From NCBI GenBank assembly GCA_963750715.1, contig CAVVRP010000003.1, forward strand, positions 62,001-126,000: a stretch of 64,000 nucleotides of DNA, given 5' to 3'. The translations under genes were made by a program, and so were the position numbers. The stretch comes from JAGVSR01 sp963750715 (GTDB lineage Bacteria; Pseudomonadota; Alphaproteobacteria; Rhizobiales; Hyphomicrobiaceae). The notes below the pieces were generated by a model. The model made no database searches. It saw only the letters and a program-made list of their open reading frames with translations, and was not told the DNA's origin. Positions 17,977 through 26,654 of the stretch are shown piece after piece; the stretch's first letter is position 1; every line of letters starts with the position of its first letter.

Positions 17977-18675
17977 ATGCCGGCTACAATGTCACGACGC
18001 AGTCGAGTAACAGGAGCGCTTCTGGGCGCGACATCGCTGATGGCCTGGGCGCCGCTCAGCGAGGCCCCATCTTTCAAGCAGTCCGTGCTGGCGCACCTTA
18101 AAACCCCACTCGAGACGCGCTTTTCACCGACATCCCTCGCCCCGACGGACCAGATCACCGGCATCATCGCTCTTGGCGGCAATCCGGCGCGCGCGCGTGA
18201 GGCAGCCCGCATCGCGAGCCTATATCCGGGTGCAAAACTCATCGTGACCGGGGCCAGTGAACAGGAATACGCCGCGGCACAGTCTTACGGCCTAGGACCC
18301 GACCGCTACATCCGGGAACCGGACGCCACAAACACGTTTGAAAATGCGCTCTTCAGCAAGCGCCTCGCCAACCCCAAGCCGGGTGAGCGGTGGCTCCTCG
18401 TCACCTCCGCCGTCCATATGCCGCGGGCGATGGGGGTCTTCTCGGCACTCGATTTCCACGTGGAGCCGTGGCCGGTCTTCGATGGTGACGGCCCGGGCGT
18501 CGCGACCGCCGTACAGCACGAAATTCTGGGTCTGATCGCCTATCGAGCGCTTGGACGCACGAAAGAAGTGTTCCCAACACCCAAGACTTCCAACGTCGCA
18601 GCCAAAGGGGCCGCAGTCACGGCCCAAGACACTACGGCCCAAGACACTGACGTGTCGCCGTTCGGCGGCGGCTGA
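17977..18675 (+). CDS. DUF218 (YdcF/SanA-like) protein
   Basis: 232 residues. The N-terminus is a basic signal or anchor (MSRRSRVTGALLGATSLMAW). The central part matches the DUF218 family: TGIIALGGNPARAREAARIA, then PGAKLIVTGASEQEYAA, REPDATNTFENALFSKRL (the family's acidic/N-T-x-E-N motif), LVTSAVHMPRAMGVF and HEILGLIAYRALGR. Family members act in the envelope, linked to vancomycin barrier function (SanA) or undecaprenyl-phosphate metabolism (ElyC); the reaction is not settled. The C-terminal 35 residues are low-complexity (TAQDTTAQDT). Confidence 0.8.
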   Translation: MPATMSRRSRVTGALLGATSLMAWAPLSEAPSFKQSVLAHLKTPLETRFSPTSLAPTDQITGIIALGGNPARAREAARIASLYPGAKLIVTGASEQEYAAAQSYGLGPDRYIREPDATNTFENALFSKRLANPKPGERWLLVTSAVHMPRAMGVFSALDFHVEPWPVFDGDGPGVATAVQHEILGLIAYRALGRTKEVFPTPKTSNVAAKGAAVTAQDTTAQDTDVSPFGGG

Positions 18676-18833
18676 CCATTGGACTTTTCACCTCAATCGG
18701 CTCAAGTTACCATGGCGATCCACAGTTTGCCCCCAGCATGGCACATCGTCCTTGCACAACAAATCCACAGGCGCATTTGCCAGCTCGGTCAATGAGCGCC
18801 TAACTGCTGACCAAGCTTAACTTGGGGGGCAAA

Positions 18834-18959
18834 ATGCGACATACCGAGACGGACGGATTCACCTGGCATCGACACTGGACCGCGCCGGATTATCTGAGGC
18901 TGCTCGTTCTGGCGATGCCCGTCGCCTATGGCTGTTTGCAAGCGATCGGACACGTTTGA
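18834..18959 (+). CDS. Possible 41-residue membrane peptide
   Basis: The ATG at 18834 is preceded by GGGGGGCAAA and opens a short frame (MRHTETDGFTWHRHW, then one hydrophobic segment LRLLVLAMPVAYGCL) ending in the first copy of a 20-bp duplication at 18945. The last codons therefore lie in repeat DNA, and the gene may have been truncated there. No family known. Confidence 0.35.
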   Translation: MRHTETDGFTWHRHWTAPDYLRLLVLAMPVAYGCLQAIGHV

Positions 18960-18984
18960 CGAAAATCGGACACGTTTGACGAAA
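18945..18984. repeat. Perfect tandem 20-bp direct repeat
   Basis: ATCGGACACGTTTGACGAAA occurs twice without a gap (18945-18964 and 18965-18984). It marks the point where the TadG-like pseudogene stops. It resembles the multiple short terminal repeats seen at ends of some insertion sequences, but no transposase is nearby. Confidence 0.85.
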
Positions 18985-19359
18985 CAGGAGTGCCCTGAGG
19001 CGGCGTTCGATCGGCACGTCGGCTGTGGATATCGCTGGCCTCGACCCGCACCTCCGCATTGGTGGTTGTGATTTTTCGCTGCACATCCTTCAGCTTCGTC
19101 AAGGCGAGGTTGGCCAGAAACTACTTCTCAGCTGCCTCGAAACGGTTTGCATTGGCCGTTGCTGGCAAGCGTGCGCCGGCGATGGGGCGGCGTCGGTTAT
19201 GTCCTGAAGTTCACGACGTGCATGTTTGGCTCGGCTGTGGTCAATGGCGAGGCCAGCGAATGCCAGCATAGGAAGAGCCATAAGTCCGAACAGGATACCG
19301 ATATTACCCCGTTGATCGCCTAGAAAACGTCGGCAGACGGACCTTGCGACATGACTCAT
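18985..19359 (-). pseudogene. TadG/TadE-like pilus assembly protein, truncated pseudogene
   Basis: From the ATG at 19359 the frame encodes a typical Tad pseudopilin-like start: a basic segment, then RGNIGILFGLMALPMLAFAG and AIDHSRAKHARRELQDITDA. The frame breaks after about residue 55. One frame over it continues as ANANRFEAAEK, a TAG stop, then FLANLALTKLKDVQRKITT. The sequence ends at the 20-bp tandem repeat at 18984, far short of the usual 400 or more residues. A full vWA-containing relative is present at 33300-34730. Truncation at a repeat plus an in-frame stop argue for a genuine pseudogene. Confidence 0.65.
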
Positions 19360-20026
19360 GCCCGACCCCGCGTTAAACTTTGAAATCTGATAACGTCGGC
19401 ATTATTCCGCAGCATCATTAAAAAAAGACTATTTAGAACCCATCTAAAACTCTAAAAGCCGATCGACTCTTTACCGCCTTCACTCTTAAACACGTGCAGC
19501 AAAACCTTTCTATCAAGACGAAAGCGCCCAAGTGATTGATGTGGAGAACGCTCATCTGCGCAATCAAAGAGGGTGTGTTTGCTATTTACCGCGGACCTGC
19601 GATCGACGCCTGATGGGTGATGGTTGCGGAAAACGAAGCTGATTTACGCAGGAAGCTACGTTTCGCTGACAAACAGACCCTGCATGGCCTAAGGCACGGT
19701 CTTTACCTCACACCGTCTTCGCGTCACATATGGACCTAGCCTTGCCGTCGTTAAATGACGGGGCCAAGACAGTTATTACTGGTACCGGCGGATCGGAGCT
19801 CAGAAAACCTGAAAGCAGAATGCAATTCGTCCAGTGCTCAGTTACGAAAACTTAACCATGATGCCAGAAGTCGATCATAAAACTCCAAATGCGATATTTC
19901 AAAATTGCTCAATTCACGGTTCGTCAATCGCCTTCGGGCACCATCACATCAGTTCCGAAGCGATTGATAGGCGCAGAAGAACGTGGGGGCACGGTGCCCG
20001 GAACAGTCAATTGGGAGTATCAAACT
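19360..20026. other. Long leader region upstream of the Flp pilin gene
   Basis: About 670 bases without a supported gene. The first 130 bases are AT-richer than average. The pilin's frame is open back to 19889 but without a start signal. The pilin promoter should lie in the last 300 bases; I cannot point to boxes with confidence. Confidence 0.5.
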
Positions 20027-20191
20027 ATGCAGAAGCTTGTTGCACGTTTCCTCAAGGATGAGTCGGGCGCCACGGCCATCGAGTATGGTCTCATCGCTGC
20101 CATCGTCGGCGTCGGCATCATCGCCAGCCTGAAGCCGATGGCAAACGGCCTGAACGCTCTGTTCAACTCGGTCAACTCGAACCTCACGTAA
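20027..20191 (+). CDS. Flp/Fap-type pilin
   Basis: 54 residues from the ATG at 20027 with GGGAG upstream. MQKLVARFLKDESGATAIEY is the Flp prepilin leader. It shows the prepilin peptidase site after Gly in the ESGATAIEYG segment, with the conserved Glu-Tyr, then a hydrophobic helix (GLIAAIVGVGIIASLKPMAN) and a short end. Flp pilins are assembled by the Tad system into adhesive pili. No tad operon is in this window, only a truncated and an intact TadG-like gene. A strong terminator follows, so it is transcribed alone. Very confident. Confidence 0.92.
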   Translation: MQKLVARFLKDESGATAIEYGLIAAIVGVGIIASLKPMANGLNALFNSVNSNLT

Positions 20192-20242
20192 ATTCTAAAT
20201 CGCGCGCAGCCACTCTGCGCGCTCTGGGAATTGGACAAAACT

Positions 20243-20272
20243 AAAGCCACCCGGATCTGACCGGGTGGCTTT
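20243..20272 (+). terminator. Intrinsic terminator of the pilin gene
   Basis: AAAGCCACCCGG (20243-20254), loop ATCTGA, CCGGGTGGCTTT (20261-20272): a perfect 12-bp stem about 50 bases after the pilin stop, with T residues in the descending arm. Confidence 0.85.
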
Positions 20273-20429
20273 CGTCATTTAATGAGACGCAATCTGACAT
20301 TCAGAGCCACGTTGCGTCAGCGTGAGATGTCGATGCGGTTGCAGCAAAAAAGAGTTGCGTTTGGCCGTTATGCGGGCCCTGCCATACCGCTCGACTCCAG
20401 CTTCTACGGACTAATAAGTCTCTCACCCG

Positions 20430-20570
20430 TTACAAATTGCGCAATCGCCACAACTCCGCGTCGCGACTGTGACGACGGCGCTTGCGGGCCGTCTGCACGA
20501 ACGCCAGTGCGCCAACGGCGATTACGGCAAATGCGACGCCGGCCAATTCAATGAAGTCGAATATTTGCAT
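20430..20570 (-). CDS. Possible 46-residue single-span membrane protein
   Basis: From the ATG at 20570 the frame reads MQIFDFIELAGVAFAVIAVG, continues the hydrophobic helix (ALAFVQTA), then a positively charged tail (RKRRRHSRDAELWRLRNL) to a TAA. A helix followed by an Arg/Lys cluster is the expected inside-positive layout. No clear ribosome binding site. The opposite strand offers nothing better. Confidence 0.45.
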   Translation of the reverse strand: MQIFDFIELAGVAFAVIAVGALAFVQTARKRRRHSRDAELWRLRNL

Positions 20571-20872
20571 TGTGAAATCGCGACTTGCGGGTCGCGCCTC
20601 AACTCAAATCCGGTATGGGTTTATGATTTAATAAAGTCGACCGTGGTGCTATTGAAACTGCGAAATAAGCTGAACTCCAGCTTAAAATATTCGGTGCAAA
20701 TTGTCGCCGACCGATGAGCGCACCGATTTTCGGCGCAGCCTTTGGCATTGCCGAGCCACGGCAGCCGGACAAGTGTTTGAAAAACACGAACCCCGTTTAT
20801 GGGTCCATGCGCCCCACCAGTTGCGGCTTTAGGGGACATGCGTAGGCGATACCCTCGGATCGGGTGATTGTT
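20571..20872. other. Intergenic stretch, nothing recognised
   Basis: About 300 bases between the small membrane ORF and the convergent end of the FAD oxidase gene. Short frames on the minus strand (20599-20839) lack starts and composition typical of genes. No repeat or terminator recognised. Confidence 0.45.
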
Positions 20873-22282
20873 TCAGAAAATCTTGCCGGGGTTGAAAATT
20901 CCGTCCGGATCGAGGGCCGCTTTCACCTGCCGCATGACGCTAATTGCGCTCGGCAGTTCGCGTTGCAGATAGCGCTTCTTTCCTTGGCCGATACCATGCT
21001 CGCCCGTGCACGTGCCCGCCATGCGCAGGGCACGGTCGGTCAGCCGGTCGATGAACGCTGTCGTGGTCTTTCGCTGCCCGACGTCGTCAGGATCGGTCAC
21101 GACAATGGCGTGGAAATTACCGTCGCCGACGTGGCCCAGCAGCGGCGCCTCCAGCCCGCACGCAGCGAGGTCGGCGGCGGTTTCCTCAACGCAATCGGCA
21201 AGCCGGGATAGCGGGACGCACACGTCCGTGACGATCACGCTTTTTCCGGGTGCGCCATTCTTGACCGACCAGAAACAATCTCGGCGCGCCTGCCACAGGT
21301 CCCTGCGGCCATCCTCCGTCGCGGCGAGGGATGTCGCGAGCGCATGGTACCCGGCCGCGATGTCCTCGAACATGTGGGCGGCGTCGCTCGCCGCATCTTT
21401 CGTGCCGTGGCACTCGACGAAGAGCGCCGGCGCCTCGCGCAGTCCGAGTTTCGAACTGCGATTGACAGCCGCGATCATGGCTGCATCGAGAAGTTCGATC
21501 CGCGCCGGGTGTACGCCGGATTGGAGCGCGGATATGGCGGCGTCGCACGCCGCACGCACGTTGGGAAAGTACGCGACGACGGCCACCACGGCCTCGGGCC
21601 GGGCGTGCAATCGCACGATCAGTTCGGTGATAATCCCGAGCGTGCCTTCCGATCCGATCAGCAGCCGCGTCAGATCGTAGCCTGCCGCCGACTTCCGCGC
21701 CCGCGTGCCGGTGGTGACGATCTCGCCGCCGGCCATCACAGCCGTCAGGCTGAGAACATTGTCGCGCATGGAGCCGTAGCGCACAGTGTTCGTGCCCGAC
21801 GCCCGCGTGGCTGCCATGCCGCCGAGGGTTGCTTCGAGCGCGCCGGGATCCACCGAGAAGAAAAGTCCCTCGTCGCGCAGAGCCTCGTTCAGGTGACGCA
21901 ACGTCACGCCGGCTTCGACGCGCGCATCCTGATCGCCCGCATTCACGGCGACGATGCGGTTCATGCGGGTCATGTCGACGGCAATGCCGCCGAGCGGCGC
22001 ATTGACATGTCCTTCAAGCGAGGTGCCGGCCCCGAAAGCAATGATGGGAACGTGCAAGTCTGAGGCGAGCGCGACGATCGCGGCAACTTCTGCCGTCGTC
22101 TGTGGCCATGCGACGACCGAAGGTGGCTGGCTTTCGATCCCGGTCAAAGTGCTGGCGTGCTGGCGGCGGATGTCGGGATGGGTCGCAGTGCGCCCGGGCA
22201 TCAGCGCCTCCAACCGCGACACGGCGCATGCCACGACAGCGCTGTCCGGGGCAATCGTTACGAGCTTACCGGGCGTAACCAT
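20873..22282 (-). CDS. FAD-linked oxidase, D-lactate dehydrogenase (cytochrome)/GlcD type
   Basis: 469 residues. N-terminal FAD-binding PCMH domain: PPSVVAWPQTTAEVAAIVAL, IIAFGAGTSLEGHVNAPLGG (the flavin pyrophosphate loop), DPGALEATLGGMAATRASGT, and IGSEGTLGIITELIVRLHAR. C-terminal FAD-oxidase domain: GHVGDGNFHAIVVTDPDD (metal/substrate His) and GTCTGEHGIGQGKKRYLQ, ending DPDGIFNPGKIF. Length and motifs fit D-lactate dehydrogenases (EC 1.1.2.4) and glycolate oxidase subunit GlcD-like enzymes that oxidise a 2-hydroxyacid and pass electrons to cytochrome c or quinone. No GlcE/GlcF genes adjoin, favouring the single-subunit D-lactate type. Intact, own start ATG at 22282. Confidence 0.88.
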   Translation of the reverse strand: MVTPGKLVTIAPDSAVVACAVSRLEALMPGRTATHPDIRRQHASTLTGIESQPPSVVAWPQTTAEVAAIVALASDLHVPIIAFGAGTSLEGHVNAPLGGIAVDMTRMNRIVAVNAGDQDARVEAGVTLRHLNEALRDEGLFFSVDPGALEATLGGMAATRASGTNTVRYGSMRDNVLSLTAVMAGGEIVTTGTRARKSAAGYDLTRLLIGSEGTLGIITELIVRLHARPEAVVAVVAYFPNVRAACDAAISALQSGVHPARIELLDAAMIAAVNRSSKLGLREAPALFVECHGTKDAASDAAHMFEDIAAGYHALATSLAATEDGRRDLWQARRDCFWSVKNGAPGKSVIVTDVCVPLSRLADCVEETAADLAACGLEAPLLGHVGDGNFHAIVVTDPDDVGQRKTTTAFIDRLTDRALRMAGTCTGEHGIGQGKKRYLQRELPSAISVMRQVKAALDPDGIFNPGKIF

Positions 22283-22595
22283 CCGACCTCGCGTGGACTG
22301 CGACCTGCGCCTTCAACAGCGCACTTAACTTTACGCTCATTTTCACCCCGGCAGGGATAGCAGGCCGTCTGCCGCTCCTTGCCGCCGAGCGACAAACATG
22401 AGCTTTTGCAGTGCACTATTATGCCAGACAGATATGCACTTATAAATTTGAGCTCATATGTGTTGCGAATTAGCACCATGCAGTCGGCTCAATGTAGATT
22501 GCTTAGGCAAGTCCGCGCCTTTCTTCCAGCCAGCCTATAAAGTGGGGCGTGCGAGAACCCGGGGGGTTCGCAGATCAATCAAGGGGAGTTTTTTC

Positions 22596-23813
22596 ATGTT
22601 CCGTAGGCTGGTACTGGCAGGTCTCGCCCTCGTGGCGGCCGGCGCAGTCTCTGTCGCCCAAGCCCAGGATCTCGTGGGTATTGCGACAGAGACGCTCGAC
22701 CTCAGCAAGGATGGCAGCGCCTCGATCGATGTGAGCAAGGCGAACGGCGCCTTCCGCGCGGTCCGCGTCAAGAATCAGGGCAAGGGTGTCATCGATCTTT
22801 CGAGGGTGCAGATCGTCTATTCCGACGAGTTCGAAGCACAACGAGGACCGTCAGATCGACATGAAGAGGGGCGAACGCAGCCGCGCCATCAACGAGACCA
22901 ACGACGACAAATTCATCAACTCCGTGAACATCACGTGGAAGGCCACCAAGGGCACGGGCACGCTGCAGGTGCTCGGCCTTCAGACGAAGGACGGCCGCGC
23001 CAAGGAGCGGCCGGCCAAGCCGGCCACGGGTGATCTTGTCCGCCGCCAAGACCGACGCCAAGCCGACAACCGTCGAGCCGGGCAAGGTCATCGAAGGCAA
23101 CGACGTCATGTTTGGCTATCAGAACGTCGGCTTCGGCATCGATCGCGACATCATCAAGGTCGGCGGGGAAATCGGCAAGTTCGATCGCGTGCGGTTTCGT
23201 GTGCTCGGCAACGACATTCACATCAACTCCTTGAAAGTGGCCTTCATGGACGGCACGACGCAGGAACTCGCGGTCGATGCCGACGTTCGCGCCAACACGC
23301 GCACGAAATGGTTCGAAGTCGACGGCAACAAGTTCATCCGCGAAATCCAGATGAGCTACCGCTCGAAGCCCAATTTCAAGGGCCAGGCGCGCGTCGAGGC
23401 AACCGGGCCAGTACGCCGCCGGCTGGCTCGGTCCGAACGGCGAAGGCCGACAGTATAACCAGGGCTGGGTGCTGCTCGGCGCTCAGACGGCCGGCTTCAC
23501 CGGCTTTGACAAGGACACGATCACAGTCGGCAAGAACGAAGGCGGCTTTACCAAGCTGCGTGTCATCGCCAAGGACCGCGCAATTACCCTGCGCGAGATT
23601 CGCGTGGTGTTCTTCAGCGGTCCCGATGAAGTGTTCCAGATGCGCGAGCGCGTCGATCCCGGCAATCCCTTTGGCCCGCTCGAATTCAAGGGCGGCAAGT
23701 CGGCGATCAAGGAGATCCAGGCGAAGTATCGCTCGCGCTTCGACCTTGCGCAGGGACTGAAGAACCTGTTCGAAGGAACGCCTGCCGTGGTTGAGGTCTG
23801 GGGCCAGCATTGA
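22596..23813 (+). CDS. Exported DUF2541-like protein, three frameshifts
   Basis: The ATG at 22596 has AAGGGGAG upstream and starts a signal peptide (MFRRLVLAGLALVAAGAVSV, cleavage near AQA). The mature protein is built from three similar beta domains. Each has a pattern like FRAVRVKNQGKGVIDLSRVQ, then a DRQIDMKRGERSRAIN-type turn, and a strand such as INSVNITWKATKGTGTLQVL. Three frame changes are required, near 22832, 23038 and 23408. At 23038 and 23408 removal of one G from GGG restores a smooth reading (ATVILSAAKT; EATGQYAAGWLG). Repaired length is about 405 residues. All three shifts are +1, so sequence error is likely. The DUF2541 assignment is from memory of similar secreted proteins; function unknown. 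Confidence 0.65.
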
Positions 23814-24020
23814 CCCCGTAGGGCGTCTCTTTGCGACTAATTGGCTTCTGCACCAGGGCCGTCTCTGCGGCCCTGGCCTTTTTTATCCCCGCGTTTGCCG
23901 CTGGCAGGACCGGCCGTCTGCAACCAGACGGCGTGCCGGTTCGGCTCTCGCGATTGTCTGCGGAATATGCTAGCTGGTCTGCGCAGGGGAATCACAAACA
24001 ACCACTTGGTGACATAAATC

Positions 24021-25110
24021 GTGCTCCACGCATCTGCAGCTGCGCGCAAAGCCGCCAGCCCTGTCGATCTCGACTGGCCGTCGAACGCCCAAGCTCCAGC
24101 ACAATTGGAGAGGCAGGCTCTGAAAGCCGCGGCCCGGCGCTTAGCTGTCCATTGCGCCCACTACAAAGGCGCCGTCCTGTCTCAGGCAGTCTGGCAGATC
24201 GTCACCACCAGCGTGCCGTTCGCGATCATCGTCTGGGCCATGTTTCAGAGCGTCGAAACCAACTACGGGCTGACGCTTCTGCTGGCCATCCCGGCCGGCG
24301 GCCTGCTCGTCCGCTTCTTCATCATCCAGCACGATTGCGGACACGGCTCGTTCCTGCCGACGCGCCGTGGCAACGAGATCCTCGGCCGCGTCATGAGCCT
24401 GTTGACGGTCACGCCTTACGGCTTGTGGCGCCGTGAACACGCGCAGCACCATGCAACGTCGGGCAATCTCGACAAGCGCGGCGTCGGCGACATCAACACG
24501 CTCACGGTGCAGCGAATATCGGGCCCTGTCACCGCTTCGCCAGCTCGGCTACCGGGTTTACCGCCATCCGCTGTTCCTGTTCGGCGTCGGCGTTCCGTTC
24601 TACTTCATCATCCTGCAGCGGTGCCCTTGGGGCCACCCTTATCCGGCCAGCGAAACGTGGAAAAGCGTTGTCGGGCTGAACGCGGCGCTGGTGGCCGTTT
24701 ACGGAACGCTTGGCTGGTTGACAGGCTATTCGCAGCTGTTTTTCGTCGTTTGGCCCATGATCCACGTGGCATCGGCTCTGGGCGGCTGGCTGTTCTACAT
24801 CCAGCACCAGTTCGAGGACACGCTATGGGACAGCACCGATGGCTGGAACTTTCAGGTCGCTGCCCTGCAAGGCAGCACGTTCTACGATCTGCCGCCGGTC
24901 CTGAACTGGTTCACGGGTAACATCGGCATGCACCACGTGCACCATCTGAACAGCATGGTGCCGAACTACCGCCTCGCCGCGTGCATGGACGCCTGTCCCG
25001 AACTCAAGAGCATCAACCGCATGACGTTGTGGGAAAGCCTCAAGTGTGCGCGGCTGAAGCTCTGGGACGAGGATACGCGCCAGCTCGTCGGCTTCAGAGC
25101 GGTCCGCTGA
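24021..25110 (+). CDS. Fatty acid desaturase family protein, one frameshift
   Basis: Three histidine boxes of the membrane desaturase superfamily are present: HDCGHGSF, HAQHHATSGNLDKRGVGD and (after the shift) MHHVHHLNSMVPNYRL. They bind the di-iron centre that introduces a cis double bond into acyl chains. Hydrophobic pairs flank them (VPFAIIVWAMFQ; LLLAIPAGGLLVRFF; LFLFGVGVPFYFII; LFFVVWPMIHVASALGGWLF). The reading frame changes near 24514: TLTVQ continues as EYRALSPLRQLGYRVYRHPL one base later. One extra base explains it. Repaired length about 362 residues, normal for the family. Substrate unknown. Monocistronic, convergent with the lipid kinase gene. Confidence 0.85.
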
Positions 25111-25141
25111 CACCTGCAGGAGGCCGTTTTCTCAACCGGGA

Positions 25142-26026
25142 TCAGCCGGCCCCCGCCAGATAGCAGTCAGGGACGATCAGGGTTACGGTTGGTTGTCCCC
25201 ACTCGATATCCACCGGCGTGACGCCGAAGCTGTCGCCGTCGATCTGCACCGAGACCGGGCGCTCCGAAGTGACCGACAGGCTGTGGCCCTGGATGATTTC
25301 CACGCCCTCGCTGCAATCAAGTTTGCCCTGAGCCAGGGTCATCAACTGCCGCATGAATGCGGCCTTGCTCGGCGACTTGAACAGCGCGATCGACAGTCCC
25401 GCCACGTGCAGACCTGCGGCGCTGGAGAGCCGGAATGCCCCACCGTACCTCTGCGCATTTGCGGCGACGACCCAGAACGCCTTGTGACCGACGCCGTCGA
25501 TCGAGCAATTCAATTCGACCAGCGGCCTGGCCAATACCCCCACGCCCGGCAACAGATAGGCGGCGCGGCCCACACCACGTTTCACCCTGCGACTCAACCG
25601 GCGGACGATCTCGGCGTCAAAGCCAGCGCCCGCCATCAAGAAGAAGGCCGCGCCGCTGGCTATCGCACCGACCAGCCGGAACTCGGGGCCCAACAGCAAG
25701 GTGCGGGCGATCTCGGGTGCGGATCGCTTCAAGCCGAGTTCGCGCGCCAGCACATTGCCGGTCCCGCATGGAATGAGGCCGGCCGCTACACCGATTGCGG
25801 CGCAGCGTTCGGCAACCGCGCGAAATGTCCCATCACCACCGGCAGCGACGACGGCATCGAAGTCTTGGCCAGCCGAGCTTGGTATATTCGCGTACATGTC
25901 ACCGTCGTCGCGCAGTTCCTCGACGGCGGCGCCAGCCGCGCGAAGGGTAGCCACCGTTTCGGCGCACACCGTGCTGCCCCGCACACCAGCCTGGGGGTTG
26001 TGAACGAGCAGAAATCTGCGGCGCAT
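25142..26026 (-). CDS. Diacylglycerol kinase-like lipid kinase
   Basis: 294 residues, the usual length for bacterial YegS/DgkB-type lipid kinases. N-terminal catalytic domain: FLLVHNPQAGVRGS, VVAAGGDGTFRAVAERCA (the G-G-D-G-T nucleotide loop) and GLIPCGTGNVLARELGL. C-terminal sandwich: FFLMAGAGFDAEIVRRLSRR, then QIDGDSFG near the end. It phosphorylates diacylglycerol or a related lipid with ATP on the inner membrane face. Convergent with the desaturase gene, a loose lipid-metabolism neighbourhood. Confidence 0.85.
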   Translation of the reverse strand: MRRRFLLVHNPQAGVRGSTVCAETVATLRAAGAAVEELRDDGDMYANIPSSAGQDFDAVVAAGGDGTFRAVAERCAAIGVAAGLIPCGTGNVLARELGLKRSAPEIARTLLLGPEFRLVGAIASGAAFFLMAGAGFDAEIVRRLSRRVKRGVGRAAYLLPGVGVLARPLVELNCSIDGVGHKAFWVVAANAQRYGGAFRLSSAAGLHVAGLSIALFKSPSKAAFMRQLMTLAQGKLDCSEGVEIIQGHSLSVTSERPVSVQIDGDSFGVTPVDIEWGQPTVTLIVPDCYLAGAG

Positions 26027-26146
26027 AAGGTGCCCTGATTGGAGCGAAACGCGATCGCACAGTTGATGGCGCCCGCTATTTCCCTCCTATACCCGAACAT
26101 CGGTTGCACTCAATGCCGCACGTGCGCACGGTGAAGGCCACGGCGG

Positions 26147-26557
26147 TCACGTGCGTTCATCCTGCGGCCAGTCGCAGTCCCAAACAACAAAACCCGCCTG
26201 CCCCATCGTGCCCATGGCTTCAATGACGGCCATGTTGTCGAAGCCTTTCAACCGCGATTGCATAGCCACGACCAAATCACGCTCGCCGTCCGCGCCCATT
26301 GGGATGGTCAGGGAATGGCGTTTGTCGCGGGTCTGGAGCACCCAGAACAGCTCAGCGTCGATCGGTCGCTCACTCGACGTGACGATGCTGACGTTGCCGA
26401 GTTCCGACCAGCGTACCGACAGCATCGGCATTTCCGTGCGCATCAGGTTGACGCGATCGGCGTCATGCTCGACCCGCACACCAGGAACGAACGCGCGCTG
26501 CGTCACCGCACGCGCGTCTGAGGCATTCCCAACGAGCTTTCGCCACCAACCCAACAT
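26147..26557 (-). CDS. Conserved-looking hypothetical protein
   Basis: 136 residues from the ATG at 26557; a GTG at 26575 is an alternative. Soluble, beta-rich pattern: RVNLMRTEMPMLSVRWSEL, TSSERPIDAELFWVLQTRD, SLTIPMGADGERDLV, then VWDCDWPQ near the end. The central part reads like a small immunity- or accessory-type fold, but no family is recognised. It lies between the lipid kinase and pckA on the same strand, about 80 bases after the pckA stop, and may be transcribed with it. Confidence 0.6.
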   Translation of the reverse strand: MLGWWRKLVGNASDARAVTQRAFVPGVRVEHDADRVNLMRTEMPMLSVRWSELGNVSIVTSSERPIDAELFWVLQTRDKRHSLTIPMGADGERDLVVAMQSRLKGFDNMAVIEAMGTMGQAGFVVWDCDWPQDERT

Positions 26558-26654
26558 ATCGGCGCGATCTTGCACGTTTGCTGCAGCAATGCGTCAGCCA
26601 AAATGGCGCCTGCCTGTTGCCAAATCTAATGTAAGTTCGCTTGCCTCGCGATAG

